A stretch of 18,885 nucleotides of DNA from DATBMY01 sp036554605 (GTDB lineage: Bacteria; Acidobacteriota; Blastocatellia; UBA7656), in assembly GCA_036554605.1 (NCBI GenBank), contig DATBMY010000538.1:1-18885 (forward strand). Direction: 5' to 3'. Position 1 is the first letter of the stretch; each line of letters begins with the position of its first letter. Positions 7,065-14,769 of this stretch are shown here, one piece after another. Position numbers and translations under genes: made by a program. Under the pieces are notes generated by a model. That model worked only from the letters and a program-made list of their open reading frames with translations, searched no databases and was not told the DNA's origin.

Positions 7065-8548
7065 GAGTTATCCAGCAAAATTTCAGACCCGCTCTAGCGG
7101 CGCTGCTCGGCGCGATTCTTTCTCTTTCAGCGACAATCGCGCCCGGCCAGAGCGCCGACCCCGAATCGTGGCGCAAGAGTCCCCCGCGCTCCGGCCCGGC
7201 GCGCCCGCTGAGGCTTCCGGCCACCCGCGAGGTGAAGCTCGAAAACGGCCTCGCGCTCGTGCTGATCGAAGACCGCCGCGCGCCCATCGTTACCCTGAGC
7301 GTGGGCCTGCCTCTGGCAAGTCTTCCCTTCGGGAGCGAAAATTATATCTCGCGCCAGATTGCGCTCGCCGATGCGACGGCGGCGCTGCTAACCGAGGGCG
7401 CGGCCGGGCGCACCGGCGAGCAGATAGCGCGCGACGTAGAGACCCTTGGCGGCCGCATCTGGTCGACGGCCAACGAGCAATACGCGGAGGTCGGCGCTTC
7501 TTTTATAGCCGAAAGCGCCGGGCAAATGATCGAGACCTTCGCCGACGTGCTGGTTCGCCCCACCTTCCCGCAAAGCGAGGTCGCGCTCTATAAGAAGAAC
7601 CGCATACAGGAGCTGAGAGTTGAGCGCCAGGACCCGGCCTTTCTAGTGAGCGAGCACTTCAATCGCATAATCTACGGTCCGCACCCGTACGGCATCACCG
7701 CGCCGAGCACGGCGGCGATAACCGCGATAGGCAGACCGGCGTTACTGGCCTTTCATAAAGCGCACTACACGCCCGACAGGGCGGTCGCGGTGGTCGTAGG
7801 CGACTTTGATAGCGCAAGGATGGAGTCGCAATTGAGCGCGGCGCTCGGGAGGTGGAAAAAAACGCTCGACCCGAGAGCCAGACCGGTAAACAAGGCTCCG
7901 GCTGCGCGGCGAGACCGAAGGATATACTTGATCGACCGGCCCGACTCCGAGCAAGCGACGTTTCGCATAGGCGGGCTCGCGGTCGAGCGCTCGCACCCGG
8001 ATTTCTACCCTTTGCTTGTCGCCAACGCGGTGCTGGGAGCGGGGACGGGCTCGCGCTTGTTCCTCAACGTCAGGGAGAAGAAAGGCTATGCCTATGATGT
8101 CTTCAGCACCATGAGCGCGCTCAAGGTGGCGGGCACCTTCTTTGCCGGCGCCGACACGCGAAACGAAGTGACGGCCGCGGCGGTCAAAGAGATACTCGGC
8201 GAGCTTGATCGTTTGAGCCGCCAGCCGGTCGGCCCCGACGAGATCGAAAACGCTAAGAGTTTTCTGACCGGCAACTTTTCGCTTTCGCTTTCGACCCAGA
8301 CGAGCCTTGCCGAGCGCATAGTCGCGTCGCGCATGCTGGGCTTAGGGGGCGACTATCTTGAGAGCCATCGCTCGCGCGTGGAGGCGGTGACCGCCGAGCA
8401 GGTGCTCGCCGCGGCTCGCAAGTACGCCTCCGGAGAACACGCCGCGATAGTGGTCGTAGGCGACGCGGCAAGGCTCAAGCCGGAGCTGTCGAAGATCGCG
8501 CCCGTCATCGTAATCGGCGCTCGCGCGGCAAGAAGACGCGCAGCTTGA
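7061..8548 (+). CDS. M16 family peptidase-like protein lacking the zinc motif, partner subunit
   Basis: The second half of an M16B pair, 495 residues, starting at the ATGA overlap with the catalytic gene and therefore translationally coupled. The N-terminal segment ALAALLGAILSLSATIA resembles a signal peptide. The M16 fold is seen in REVKLENGLALVLIEDRRAP (56-75), TLGGRIWSTANEQYAEVG, YGPHPYG, and the second domain IGGLAVERSHPDF to LFLNVREKKGYAYDV. The latter contains the R-x5-Y-type (RxxxGYAY) pair typical of the substrate-binding subunit. Where HxxEH is expected the sequence reads ATAALLTEGA, so no zinc site exists and it should be catalytically inactive. By family knowledge, such proteins form a heterodimer with the active subunit. 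Confidence 0.92.
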   Translation: MRVIQQNFRPALAALLGAILSLSATIAPGQSADPESWRKSPPRSGPARPLRLPATREVKLENGLALVLIEDRRAPIVTLSVGLPLASLPFGSENYISRQIALADATAALLTEGAAGRTGEQIARDVETLGGRIWSTANEQYAEVGASFIAESAGQMIETFADVLVRPTFPQSEVALYKKNRIQELRVERQDPAFLVSEHFNRIIYGPHPYGITAPSTAAITAIGRPALLAFHKAHYTPDRAVAVVVGDFDSARMESQLSAALGRWKKTLDPRARPVNKAPAARRDRRIYLIDRPDSEQATFRIGGLAVERSHPDFYPLLVANAVLGAGTGSRLFLNVREKKGYAYDVFSTMSALKVAGTFFAGADTRNEVTAAAVKEILGELDRLSRQPVGPDEIENAKSFLTGNFSLSLSTQTSLAERIVASRMLGLGGDYLESHRSRVEAVTAEQVLAAARKYASGEHAAIVVVGDAARLKPELSKIAPVIVIGARAARRRAA

Positions 8549-8600
8549 AACCGGCTCCCGGAGCCATTATCAAGGGGCTTATCACTCACGATCAGATAAA

Positions 8601-8630
8601 AGGCGTGCGAAGAACCCTCTTCGCACGCCT
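8601..8630 (-). terminator. Intrinsic terminator between convergent genes
   Basis: A perfect 13-bp stem, AGGCGTGCGAAGA / TCTTCGCACGCCT, with a 4-base loop. Read on the - strand it is followed by TTTTATCT, a good U-tract, 39 bases after the cytochrome gene stop. On the + strand it lies 53 bases after the M16 pair but lacks a U-tract, so it may serve both directions with different efficiency. Confidence 0.85.
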
Positions 8631-8668
8631 GTAATGCCCGGACCGGATTGCTCCAGATCTGTTCCAAG

Positions 8669-10723
8669 CTAGTTCTTCAGGTCAGCTCTCGCGCCCGTTA
8701 TCAGCGGGCGCGCCTGGTTGATACGACTATCTCTGCCAGATTTGCTCGCGGCGTTTATGCCCAATTGGAGCAAGCCCGCGGCCTGGGTCATCTTGATCTG
8801 AGATTCCGGGTGCAGGCTCGCGCAACTCAAGACTTCAACCGCGTCGACCAGCTCAGTGATGGCAAGTCGGAGCAGTTCTCTTGCCGCCGTGGCATTGTTG
8901 GTTGCCTTGGCCCGGTTTGCGAGGTCTTCGGCTGAGCGAATGTTCTCGAGAGCGTTGATGATCCTCAGGAACGCCGCGACCGCTTCGACCTCGACCGCTT
9001 CCAGACGTATGCCCCCGATGAGCGCGCCGAAGCCGGGCGGCTGGTTGAAGGCTTCGCTGTTATAGAAATCGACAGCGCCCTCAATCGTGTTGATGGTGTT
9101 GTTGTGGAAGAACGGCGGCGTGTCCGACGCTTCGACCAGCACGGGCGTGTTGAACGAGCCGTTGCCTATTCCGCCGGTCGGAGAAATCCCGCTGCCTCCG
9201 AATCCTCCGTCGGGCGGGACCGATGCGGCCGGCACGAGGTCGGCAAACTGGAACGGCAGCCCTTCAACGTTAGTGTTGAAGTTGGCGTTCTGGCCCGGGA
9301 AGAAGAAGTCGCTTGCGCCGGCGTTGAGATGGCAGAAGAAGCACTTGCCCGCCCCTTCGTTCGACGCGTTCGGGTCAAGGACGTTCCCCGGATTATTGAA
9401 GATCTCCAGGCCCTTCATCGCCACTTCCGATTTGAGGCTCAGGGTGCTCAGGTCGAGGTCCGCCTGGCGGCCAATCGACTTCTGGAAAGCTTCGACCGCG
9501 TCGAGTTGAGCGACCGTCGGAAGTATGAAGTCCTGGCCGACTATACGATTGAGCGTCTTTGGATAGTGCTGAGTGACGGCACCGATGAGGAACTCGCGAA
9601 GCGTTCCCGTGCCCGGAGCGCCGTCGCCGCCCCATCCGGTACGCTCGTTTGGAGGCGTGGTTGTTCCATCAAGTCCACCGGCAACGGGAGTAAGAGTATT
9701 TTGAATCAGCGCGAGGGTGTGAGGAACGCCTCGCATAACGCCCGGGTTGTTGAACCCGTCGACGTTCTCCAGTATCAACCCGAACTTCCGCATCAGGACG
9801 GGCTGCTCGAATCCTACGGCGAGGTTGGGGTTGAATTCCGCGACAAAGAGCGGATCGTTTGGCGGGAGCGTTGCGATGAACTCCTGGTCGATAGTGAAAT
9901 TGTTATCCTCGCGATGGCATGTTGCGCAGGTCCTGCCGTTGCCCTCGAAGGTATCATTGAGGAAGCTCTGGCGCCCGGCGGCAATCAGTTGCTCGAGCGC
10001 TCCCTGCGGGTTCGGGTTGGGGCCCATCTGCGCTTCGGCAGTCGGGCTGATGGCGCTCAGTATCCGAGATAGCAGGCCCGTTTCCCGTTTTGCGGCAGGT
10101 TTAAACAGGCTCTCGGCGCCTTTCAGGACGCCGAACTCGCCGCGCTGTTCGCTCCGATGCAACCTGTGAAAGAGCGTGACCGTGCCGATAACGACTCTGC
10201 TCTCTACGGGGTTCTTGCCGGCGCGGGTGATCACGACCAGGTCCAGCTCGAAGTCGTCAAAAGTATTGGCGTCGAGCCGGGCTTCTAGCTTTGCCTCATT
10301 GCCACGCACGCTGAGGCTTCCCACGCGAATCATCGGGTCGCCCTCTTCGGGCAAGATGCCGTTTGAAGGGCCGCTGGTGTTATCGACCAGCCATACGTCA
10401 TAGCCTTCTGAGTCGGGAAGGTCTTTGACATCGAGATTGATCTTTCCATCAATCAGGTTAAACACGGCTTCGCCGTGCGCGTTGGTGAACTCTGTCGAAA
10501 TACCCTGGAAGGCGCCAACGGGCAGCAGCATATTGCGGTCGCCGCCCTTTTTTTCATAATCGGCCCGCCAGGTTCTGTAGTTTGCCTCCAAACTTTCAAC
10601 GGTGCCTGCGCCCGTGCTGATGGCGTTTGCTTCCGATTTTGTCTGCCCGCTCAAAAAGAGCGCCGACAAAGTAAAGACTGCCAGCAGAGCTATCAGCGAT
10701 AGCTTCAACATCTTCGTCTTCAT
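8669..10723 (-). CDS. Secreted di-haem cytochrome c (peroxidase/MauG-like) with an extra N-terminal domain
   Basis: A 684-residue exported protein. The signal peptide is MKTKMLKLSLIALLAVFTLS (1-20), with cleavage near residue 32. Residues 45-185 form a beta-rich domain with GKINLDVKDLP, YDVWLVDN and an LDLVVITRAG edge; it resembles the extracellular domain of RskA-type anti-sigma factors (inference). Residues 240-590 are the di-haem module: RTCATCH (264-270) and GKCFFCH (459-465) bind two c-haems, and TPPFFHNNTINTIEGAVDFY is typical of bacterial cytochrome c peroxidase/MauG relatives. A helical tail with no assigned family follows. The likely role is periplasmic electron transfer or peroxidase-like oxidation. 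ATG 10723 is chosen because AAGGAGG precedes it and the signal peptide begins there. An in-frame ATG at 10867 has a modest GGAG but would bury the signal peptide behind 48 Arg-rich residues. Confidence 0.85.
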   Translation of the reverse strand: MKTKMLKLSLIALLAVFTLSALFLSGQTKSEANAISTGAGTVESLEANYRTWRADYEKKGGDRNMLLPVGAFQGISTEFTNAHGEAVFNLIDGKINLDVKDLPDSEGYDVWLVDNTSGPSNGILPEEGDPMIRVGSLSVRGNEAKLEARLDANTFDDFELDLVVITRAGKNPVESRVVIGTVTLFHRLHRSEQRGEFGVLKGAESLFKPAAKRETGLLSRILSAISPTAEAQMGPNPNPQGALEQLIAAGRQSFLNDTFEGNGRTCATCHREDNNFTIDQEFIATLPPNDPLFVAEFNPNLAVGFEQPVLMRKFGLILENVDGFNNPGVMRGVPHTLALIQNTLTPVAGGLDGTTTPPNERTGWGGDGAPGTGTLREFLIGAVTQHYPKTLNRIVGQDFILPTVAQLDAVEAFQKSIGRQADLDLSTLSLKSEVAMKGLEIFNNPGNVLDPNASNEGAGKCFFCHLNAGASDFFFPGQNANFNTNVEGLPFQFADLVPAASVPPDGGFGGSGISPTGGIGNGSFNTPVLVEASDTPPFFHNNTINTIEGAVDFYNSEAFNQPPGFGALIGGIRLEAVEVEAVAAFLRIINALENIRSAEDLANRAKATNNATAARELLRLAITELVDAVEVLSCASLHPESQIKMTQAAGLLQLGINAASKSGRDSRINQARPLITGARADLKN

Positions 10724-11049
10724 TCTTCCTCCTTCTGCGCCAATCGGCAGATTTCGGATTAATGGGGAGTAACGCAATAAAACTCGACACGTTACCTGAG
10801 GGTTACCGAGTTGCGGCCGGTTCCGGCGCACACGTCCGCTGCGCCGAAGGATCGGCTGTTGTGGCATGAAATTCTCCGAAAAGACTGGAGAGGACCCGTT
10901 GTGGTTTGCTTGTTCCCTTAAAGCGAAAGGCTGATTGCTCTCGGCAAAACATGAAGAGCAAGTGGTTTTTACTACATATCAGAAAAAAAGGCAATGATTT
11001 CTTACGAAGCGATGAAGAATTTATTGACCCCGGCTGATCGAAGCGGGAT
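10724..11049 (-). promoter_or_regulatory. Upstream region of the cytochrome gene
   Basis: 326 bases without a convincing gene, between the ankyrin lipoprotein stop and the cytochrome start. It holds a perfect 7-bp inverted repeat, TTGCTCT / AGAGCAA (10935-10941 and 10955-10961, 13-base spacer), which could be an operator. An AT-rich patch (10968-10995) precedes it in the direction of transcription. The AAGGAGG ribosome site lies just upstream of 10723. I could not pick a confident -35/-10 pair. Confidence 0.35.
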
Positions 11050-11742
11050 CTACTGGGCAGCTCCGGCTTTTTTCAGCAAGTCGATGGTCGCCAGATGGCC
11101 TTTTTCTGATGCCTTCAGCAGAGCGGTATCGCCGGCGGGCGACGCGGCATTCACGTCCGCGCCCGCTTCAAGAAGCAGGCCGACGCTTTCCGCATGGCCT
11201 TTGAAGGCTGCGCGCATGAGCGCGGTCCACCCGTTGTGGTCTCGCGTTTCGAGTTTCGCGCGTCTGCCGATCAATACTTTCACAAGGCCCGTATGGTTTT
11301 CCCATGCGGCAAACATAAGCGGGGTCATTCCCTGATTGTCCTGTGCGTCGTAATCGGCGCCTGCTTCAAGCAGCAGGCGGAAGATATCTTGGTTGCCCTT
11401 CCAGGCAGCGGTCATCAAAGCGGTGCCCTTGAATCTGTTGGCCGCGTTTGTATCCGAGCCCCTCTCAAGCAGCAGTTTCACAACATCGGCCCTGTCGGCA
11501 AGAGCGGCGGCCAGCAGAGGGGTCTGCCCTTCGGGATTTTGTACTTCCGTATCCATATCGCCGTCCAAAAACAGCTCGACCGCTGCCAGATTACCCTGCC
11601 TCGCGCTTTCAATAAAAGCCGTGCCGGTAAAAGGAATATTCATCCGCGCAAGCTCAAGTCTCGCCTCGCTCGCGCTCTTTCCACACCCCCACAAAACAGA
11701 GACTAAAGCAAGAATCAAAGCCATTCTCGAAGCTCGCCTCAT
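11050..11742 (-). CDS. Ankyrin-repeat lipoprotein
   Basis: A 230-residue protein with a lipoprotein signal peptide: basic MRRASR, hydrophobic MALILALVSV, lipobox LWGC with the lipidated Cys20. Trp at -2 is unusual but tolerated. About five or six ankyrin repeats fill residues 40-228. The consensus pieces are GQTPLLAAALADRADVVKLL (72-91), GTALMTAAWKGNQDIFRLLL (106-125), GMTPLMFAAWENHTGLVKVL, GWTALMRAAFKGHAESVGLL and GDTALLKASEKGHLATIDLL. Ankyrin arrays bind proteins; the partner is unknown. The start has a strong ribosome site (AGGAGG, 4-base spacing) and a plausible promoter 40-70 bases upstream. The next gene downstream on the same strand is the di-haem cytochrome, but a 326-base gap argues against a simple operon. 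Confidence 0.88.
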   Translation of the reverse strand: MRRASRMALILALVSVLWGCGKSASEARLELARMNIPFTGTAFIESARQGNLAAVELFLDGDMDTEVQNPEGQTPLLAAALADRADVVKLLLERGSDTNAANRFKGTALMTAAWKGNQDIFRLLLEAGADYDAQDNQGMTPLMFAAWENHTGLVKVLIGRRAKLETRDHNGWTALMRAAFKGHAESVGLLLEAGADVNAASPAGDTALLKASEKGHLATIDLLKKAGAAQ

Positions 11743-11785
11743 ATCGCCTCCTCGCGCGCGGAATCTTCAGGGCCTTGGGGATGCA

Positions 11786-11813
11786 ATATTATATTAATTC
11801 TCTACGGATTCAA
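11786..11813 (-). promoter_or_regulatory. Candidate sigma70-type promoter of the ankyrin lipoprotein gene
   Basis: On the - strand: TTGAAT (11813-11808), a 16-base spacer and TAATAT (11791-11786), placing transcription start about 37 bases before the ATG. A 5-bp inverted repeat TACGG / CCGTA (11803-11807 and 11815-11819) straddles the -35 box and could be an operator. Confidence 0.5.
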
Positions 11814-11881
11814 GCCGTATTGTAGTATTTATCATCAAACGAGGCAGGATTTTTCTCTGAGTATGAAGAAAAGGAGCGAGG

Positions 11882-11964
11882 CGGAGGGGACAGGATTCGA
11901 ACCTGCAAGAGCTTTTGGCTCGGCGGTTTTCAAGACCGCTTCCTTACCATTAGGATACCCCTCC
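11882..11964 (-). tRNA. tRNA-Ser (anticodon UGA)
   Basis: Read on the - strand, the arms fit a class II tRNA. The acceptor stem is GGAGGGG / CCCCTCC and the D arm is TCCTAATGGTAAGGA. The anticodon stem GCGGT / ACCGC closes the loop CTTGAAA, anticodon TGA. A long variable arm follows (GAGC-CAAAA-GCTC), then the T arm GCAGG-TTCGAAT-CCTGT. The discriminator base is G. The long variable arm and anticodon both give serine (UCN codons). The following bases are CCT, so the CCA end is not encoded and must be added enzymatically. Confidence 0.96.
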
Positions 11965-12044
11965 TCGTTGCCGACTAGAGAGTATAGGTGAATTTGCCCG
12001 AGCATTTCAAGTTTGGCGTCCTGTCGCGGCGCGGGCAAAAAAAT

Positions 12045-12080
12045 AACGGAAGGTTGACTCGGGCGAGTTTCCCTTCCGTT
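12045..12080 (-). terminator. Rho-independent terminator-like hairpin upstream of tRNA-Ser
   Basis: Outer stem AACGGAAGG / CCTTCCGTT with an inner stem ACTC / GAGT. On the - strand it is followed by TATTTTTTT, a clear U-tract, so it would stop transcripts arriving from the aldehyde dehydrogenase side before the tRNA. On the + strand only TTTTC follows. Confidence 0.7.
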
Positions 12081-12422
12081 TTCTGCGTCCCTTCAATGGT
12101 TGTGTCCCTCAACCAGAGAAGAAGAGGAGGTTATTTGACAGCCACAATCCAAATTCCCTCATGGTTGCCGAGTTGGCCGCAATATACCAAAGCCGCTCAC
12201 CCCATGGAATCGCATCCTTCTTTAAAGCAAAGAAAAGTATCTCGGATACGGCGAACTAAACTTCGGTTTCCCCATCCGTTAACCCAACCGGGGAAGAGCT
12301 GACGGGTAAAGATTTTGAACCGCCGGCCAGTTCCGGTTATATTTAACAAGCTAGACTAAAAAAAGCGCCTTTTTTTAACGACTGGAGGGCACGGGATTTG
12401 ATTATGAGACAAGGGGATGAGC
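12081..12422. other. Gene-poor, more AT-rich spacer
   Basis: 342 bases downstream of the aldehyde dehydrogenase gene without a convincing gene. It holds an A-run/T-run palindrome (AAAAAAAG, 3-base loop, CTTTTTTT; 12358-12376) about 50 bases past the aldehyde dehydrogenase stop, possibly part of its 3' end. A - strand frame from 12330 to 12109 is open except for one TAG (12256-12258) and reads FFALKKDAIPWGERLWYIAA in its middle. This might be a decayed gene fragment, but I do not recognise it. Confidence 0.4.
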
Positions 12423-13955
12423 TTATGATATTCGCCGCAACCCCCAGCGATAGAGTAATTTCATCAAGGATTTAAAACGCTGTTGCCAGGCGGGCGTGTA
12501 TGGGTACCACCAGAAATTGCTTTTGAGCGGGAGAAGGTCCCAGTTTACATGTTTCATCCTCACGAATTCCATCAGACCGGCGCTGCCGTGCGTTACGCCC
12601 AGCCCGCTCTCTTTAACCCCGAACCAGGGCGTCTGCGCGGCGCCATGAGTATATAGGCAGTCGTTGACCAGCACGCTCCCGGCTTGAATCCTTCGCGCGA
12701 TGCGGCGGCCCCGCTCGTTGTTGGCGGTCCAGACCGAGGCTAGCAGCCCGTACCTGGTGTTATTCGCCTCGCGCACGGCCTCTTCCTCGTCTTTGACGAT
12801 CTTTATTGGCAATACGGGTCCGAAAGTCTCTTCATTCATTACTCTCATCGAGTCGTTGACATCGACGAGCACTGTGGGCTCGAAAAAGTATCCGCCCAGG
12901 TCTTCGCGGCGGCGGCCTCCCGTAAGCACTCGCGCGCCCTTGGCGACCGCGTCCGCCACGTGCTCTGTTACTATGCTTAACTGGTTCTCGTTGGCCAGCG
13001 GCCCTATGTCGGTAGAGCACTCGGTAGTCGGGGGTCCAAGCCGCAGCCTGCGAACCTCTTCGACCACGGCGGGAATGAATTTTTCAGCTATGGGTTCCAG
13101 GACGTATAGCCGCTCGACCGAGGCGCAGACCTGGCCGCAATTCATAAAAGCGCCCCAGACCGCTCCCCTGACCGTGCGCTCGAACGGGGCGTCCTCACAG
13201 ACTATCATCGGGTCTTTGCCGCCAAGCTCAAGCACCACGGGCAGAAGCCTTTGTGCCGCGGACTGCGCTATCTTGCGCCCCGTGCCAACCGAGCCTGTGA
13301 AGAATATCTTGTCGACCGGGGATTCGACCAGCGCCGCCCCCGTAGAGCCGTCGCCCTGCGTGACTTCCAGCACCCCCTCGGGAAAGCCGGCCGCCGAGAA
13401 GAGTCGCTTGATCGCATCGCCGACTATAGGTGTATATTCGGAGGGCTTGAAGACGACGGTGTTTCCCGCCATCAGCGCCATGACTATTTCGCCGACTGGT
13501 ATGGAGAAGGGGAAGTTCCACGGGCTGATAACCGCGACGACTCCGAGCGGCTCATAGCTGATCGCCGACCGCTTATTGCGAAATACCGCGAGCGTAAAAC
13601 GCTCATCGCGCAGTATACGCTCGGTCTTCGTGGCGAAGTGGCTCATCAGGTCGCTCACCATGAATATCTCGGTCGTGAGCGCTTCAAATTCAGGCTTCCC
13701 TGTCTCGTCGGATATGATCCGCATTATCTCTTCCTTGCGGTCGTAGAGCTCGCGGCGAACCTTCAGGATATAGCGCGCGCGGTTGCGGTAAGAGAGCGCG
13801 GCCCACCCCGTCTGCGCCGCGCGCGCGCGGGCGACCGCCCCATTTACATCGTCCGCGCTCGCGATCTTAAAGCGGCCAAGCTCTTCGAGCGTCGCCGGGT
13901 TTACCGAGACTATTTCCGACGGCCTGGCATCTTTCGCAATGATATTGGCGGTCAT
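12423..13955 (-). CDS. NAD(P)-dependent aldehyde dehydrogenase
   Basis: Oxidises an aldehyde to its carboxylic acid; the substrate cannot be read from the sequence. It has 510 residues from ATG 13955, which follows AAAGGAGGG closely. Catalytic and cofactor residues: Asn147 in SPWNFP, Lys170 in FKPSE, GSVGTG (221-226), the general base Glu243 in LELGGKDP, and the nucleophile Cys277 in NCGQVCASVERLYV. EETFGPVLPI follows. The C-terminus runs past the usual ALDH end with an aromatic and basic tail (FWWYPYTPAWQQRFKSLMKL, then LLYRWGLRR), which could touch the membrane as in some fatty-aldehyde dehydrogenases (inference). It is the last gene of the accA-side cluster, 37 bases after the HAD gene. 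Confidence 0.93.
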   Translation of the reverse strand: MTANIIAKDARPSEIVSVNPATLEELGRFKIASADDVNGAVARARAAQTGWAALSYRNRARYILKVRRELYDRKEEIMRIISDETGKPEFEALTTEIFMVSDLMSHFATKTERILRDERFTLAVFRNKRSAISYEPLGVVAVISPWNFPFSIPVGEIVMALMAGNTVVFKPSEYTPIVGDAIKRLFSAAGFPEGVLEVTQGDGSTGAALVESPVDKIFFTGSVGTGRKIAQSAAQRLLPVVLELGGKDPMIVCEDAPFERTVRGAVWGAFMNCGQVCASVERLYVLEPIAEKFIPAVVEEVRRLRLGPPTTECSTDIGPLANENQLSIVTEHVADAVAKGARVLTGGRRREDLGGYFFEPTVLVDVNDSMRVMNEETFGPVLPIKIVKDEEEAVREANNTRYGLLASVWTANNERGRRIARRIQAGSVLVNDCLYTHGAAQTPWFGVKESGLGVTHGSAGLMEFVRMKHVNWDLLPLKSNFWWYPYTPAWQQRFKSLMKLLYRWGLRRIS

Positions 13956-13992
13956 GATCCCTCCTTTGGTGGCGAGCGGCCGCAATAGCGGC

Positions 13993-14631
13993 TCAACTCC
14001 TGAGCAGCGAGAACAGGTCTCCGGGCAGGTCAAGCGCGAGATCAGGCCGCTCGGCGATCAATCGCTCGCGGCTTGCGCCTCCCCAGAGCGCCGCCGCCGT
14101 CCTCGCGCCCGCGCTCCGGCCCATCATTATGTCGGCGGGGCTGTCCCCGATGACAAGCGTCCGAGCCGGTGTCGCGCCAAGCTCATCAATCGCCCGCAGT
14201 ACGCCATCCGGCTCGGGCTTTGGCCTCTCTACGTCATCGCCCCAGACCGTGAGAGATATGAGCGGCCTCAGTCCCGTTATATCAAGCTCGATTTCGCCCG
14301 CGCGCCGCGGTTTGAGCGATACGACCCCGACCGGGTGGCCCGAATTAATCAGGAATTCCAGCAACTCGCGTATGCCGTCATAGGGCGCGAGGTAATGGTG
14401 GTGATTCGCATAGTAATGCTCTTCGAATGTCACGAGCATCTCGTCGAGCATCTCCGCGCTGTAACGCCTGAGCACTTCCGCGGGCGTCGTATTCCAGAAG
14501 TCGCTGAACTCCCGGTCGCTTATCTCAAGCCCCGTGTGCGTTCTGATCGAGTGCCCGAAGGCTTCGCGGTACGCGGGCTCCGAATGTGCCAGCGTGCCGT
14601 CGAAATCGAATATGAAACAATCCATCTTCAT
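13993..14631 (-). CDS. HAD-superfamily phosphatase (phosphoglycolate phosphatase/PpaX-like)
   Basis: A 212-residue cytoplasmic hydrolase with all four HAD motifs: DFDGT (nucleophile Asp9, acid Asp11), the Ser of VVSLK (105), Lys138 in RPKPEP, and GDSPADI (Asp163, Asp167). A helical C1 cap lies between motifs I and II. The substrate is uncertain; phosphoglycolate or another small phosphomonoester is likely. ATG 14631 and ATG 14625 are both possible. The frame also extends upstream to 14682, but that part is read from the intergenic repeat. No strong ribosome site is present, probably because the repeat occupies the upstream region. Confidence 0.88.
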   Translation of the reverse strand: MKMDCFIFDFDGTLAHSEPAYREAFGHSIRTHTGLEISDREFSDFWNTTPAEVLRRYSAEMLDEMLVTFEEHYYANHHHYLAPYDGIRELLEFLINSGHPVGVVSLKPRRAGEIELDITGLRPLISLTVWGDDVERPKPEPDGVLRAIDELGATPARTLVIGDSPADIMMGRSAGARTAAALWGGASRERLIAERPDLALDLPGDLFSLLRS

Positions 14632-14636
14632 AACAA

Positions 14637-14769
14637 GGGGTCGGGAGTCAGGGATCAGGGGTCGGCGAATCTGGAATTCCAAACCTGCTATTTCAAAATC
14701 TCGGGTATTATCTTACCTAGAAGCCCCGAGCCCTGGCCCCTGACCTCCGACGCCTGGTCCCTGACCACT
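14637..14769 (-). repeat. Copy 2 of the G-rich/AT-core/C-rich repeat
   Basis: In the - strand (transcribed) direction: G-rich arm 14769-14723, AT-rich core including CCCGAGATTTTGAAATAG (14706-14689), and C-rich arm 14664-14637. The core aligns well with copy 1 (CCCGAAATTTGAAATGTAGG). The element overlaps the 3' end of the upstream secreted-protein gene and ends 6 bases before the HAD start codon. Confidence 0.75.

Noticed and set aside
9104..10072. A 322-codon + strand open frame opposite the cytochrome gene
   Set aside because: The - strand encodes haem motifs and a signal peptide here; the + frame is low-complexity in composition and has no recognisable domain.
10724..10867. N-terminal extension of the cytochrome to ATG 10867
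   Set aside because: It would put 48 Arg-rich residues before an otherwise normal signal peptide; ATG 10723 has the stronger AAGGAGG site. A short leader peptide is not excluded because GGAG precedes 10867.
13956..14033. Extension of the aldehyde dehydrogenase to TTG 14033
   Set aside because: It overlaps the HAD gene, uses a TTG, and the ATG at 13955 has an ideal AGGAGG.
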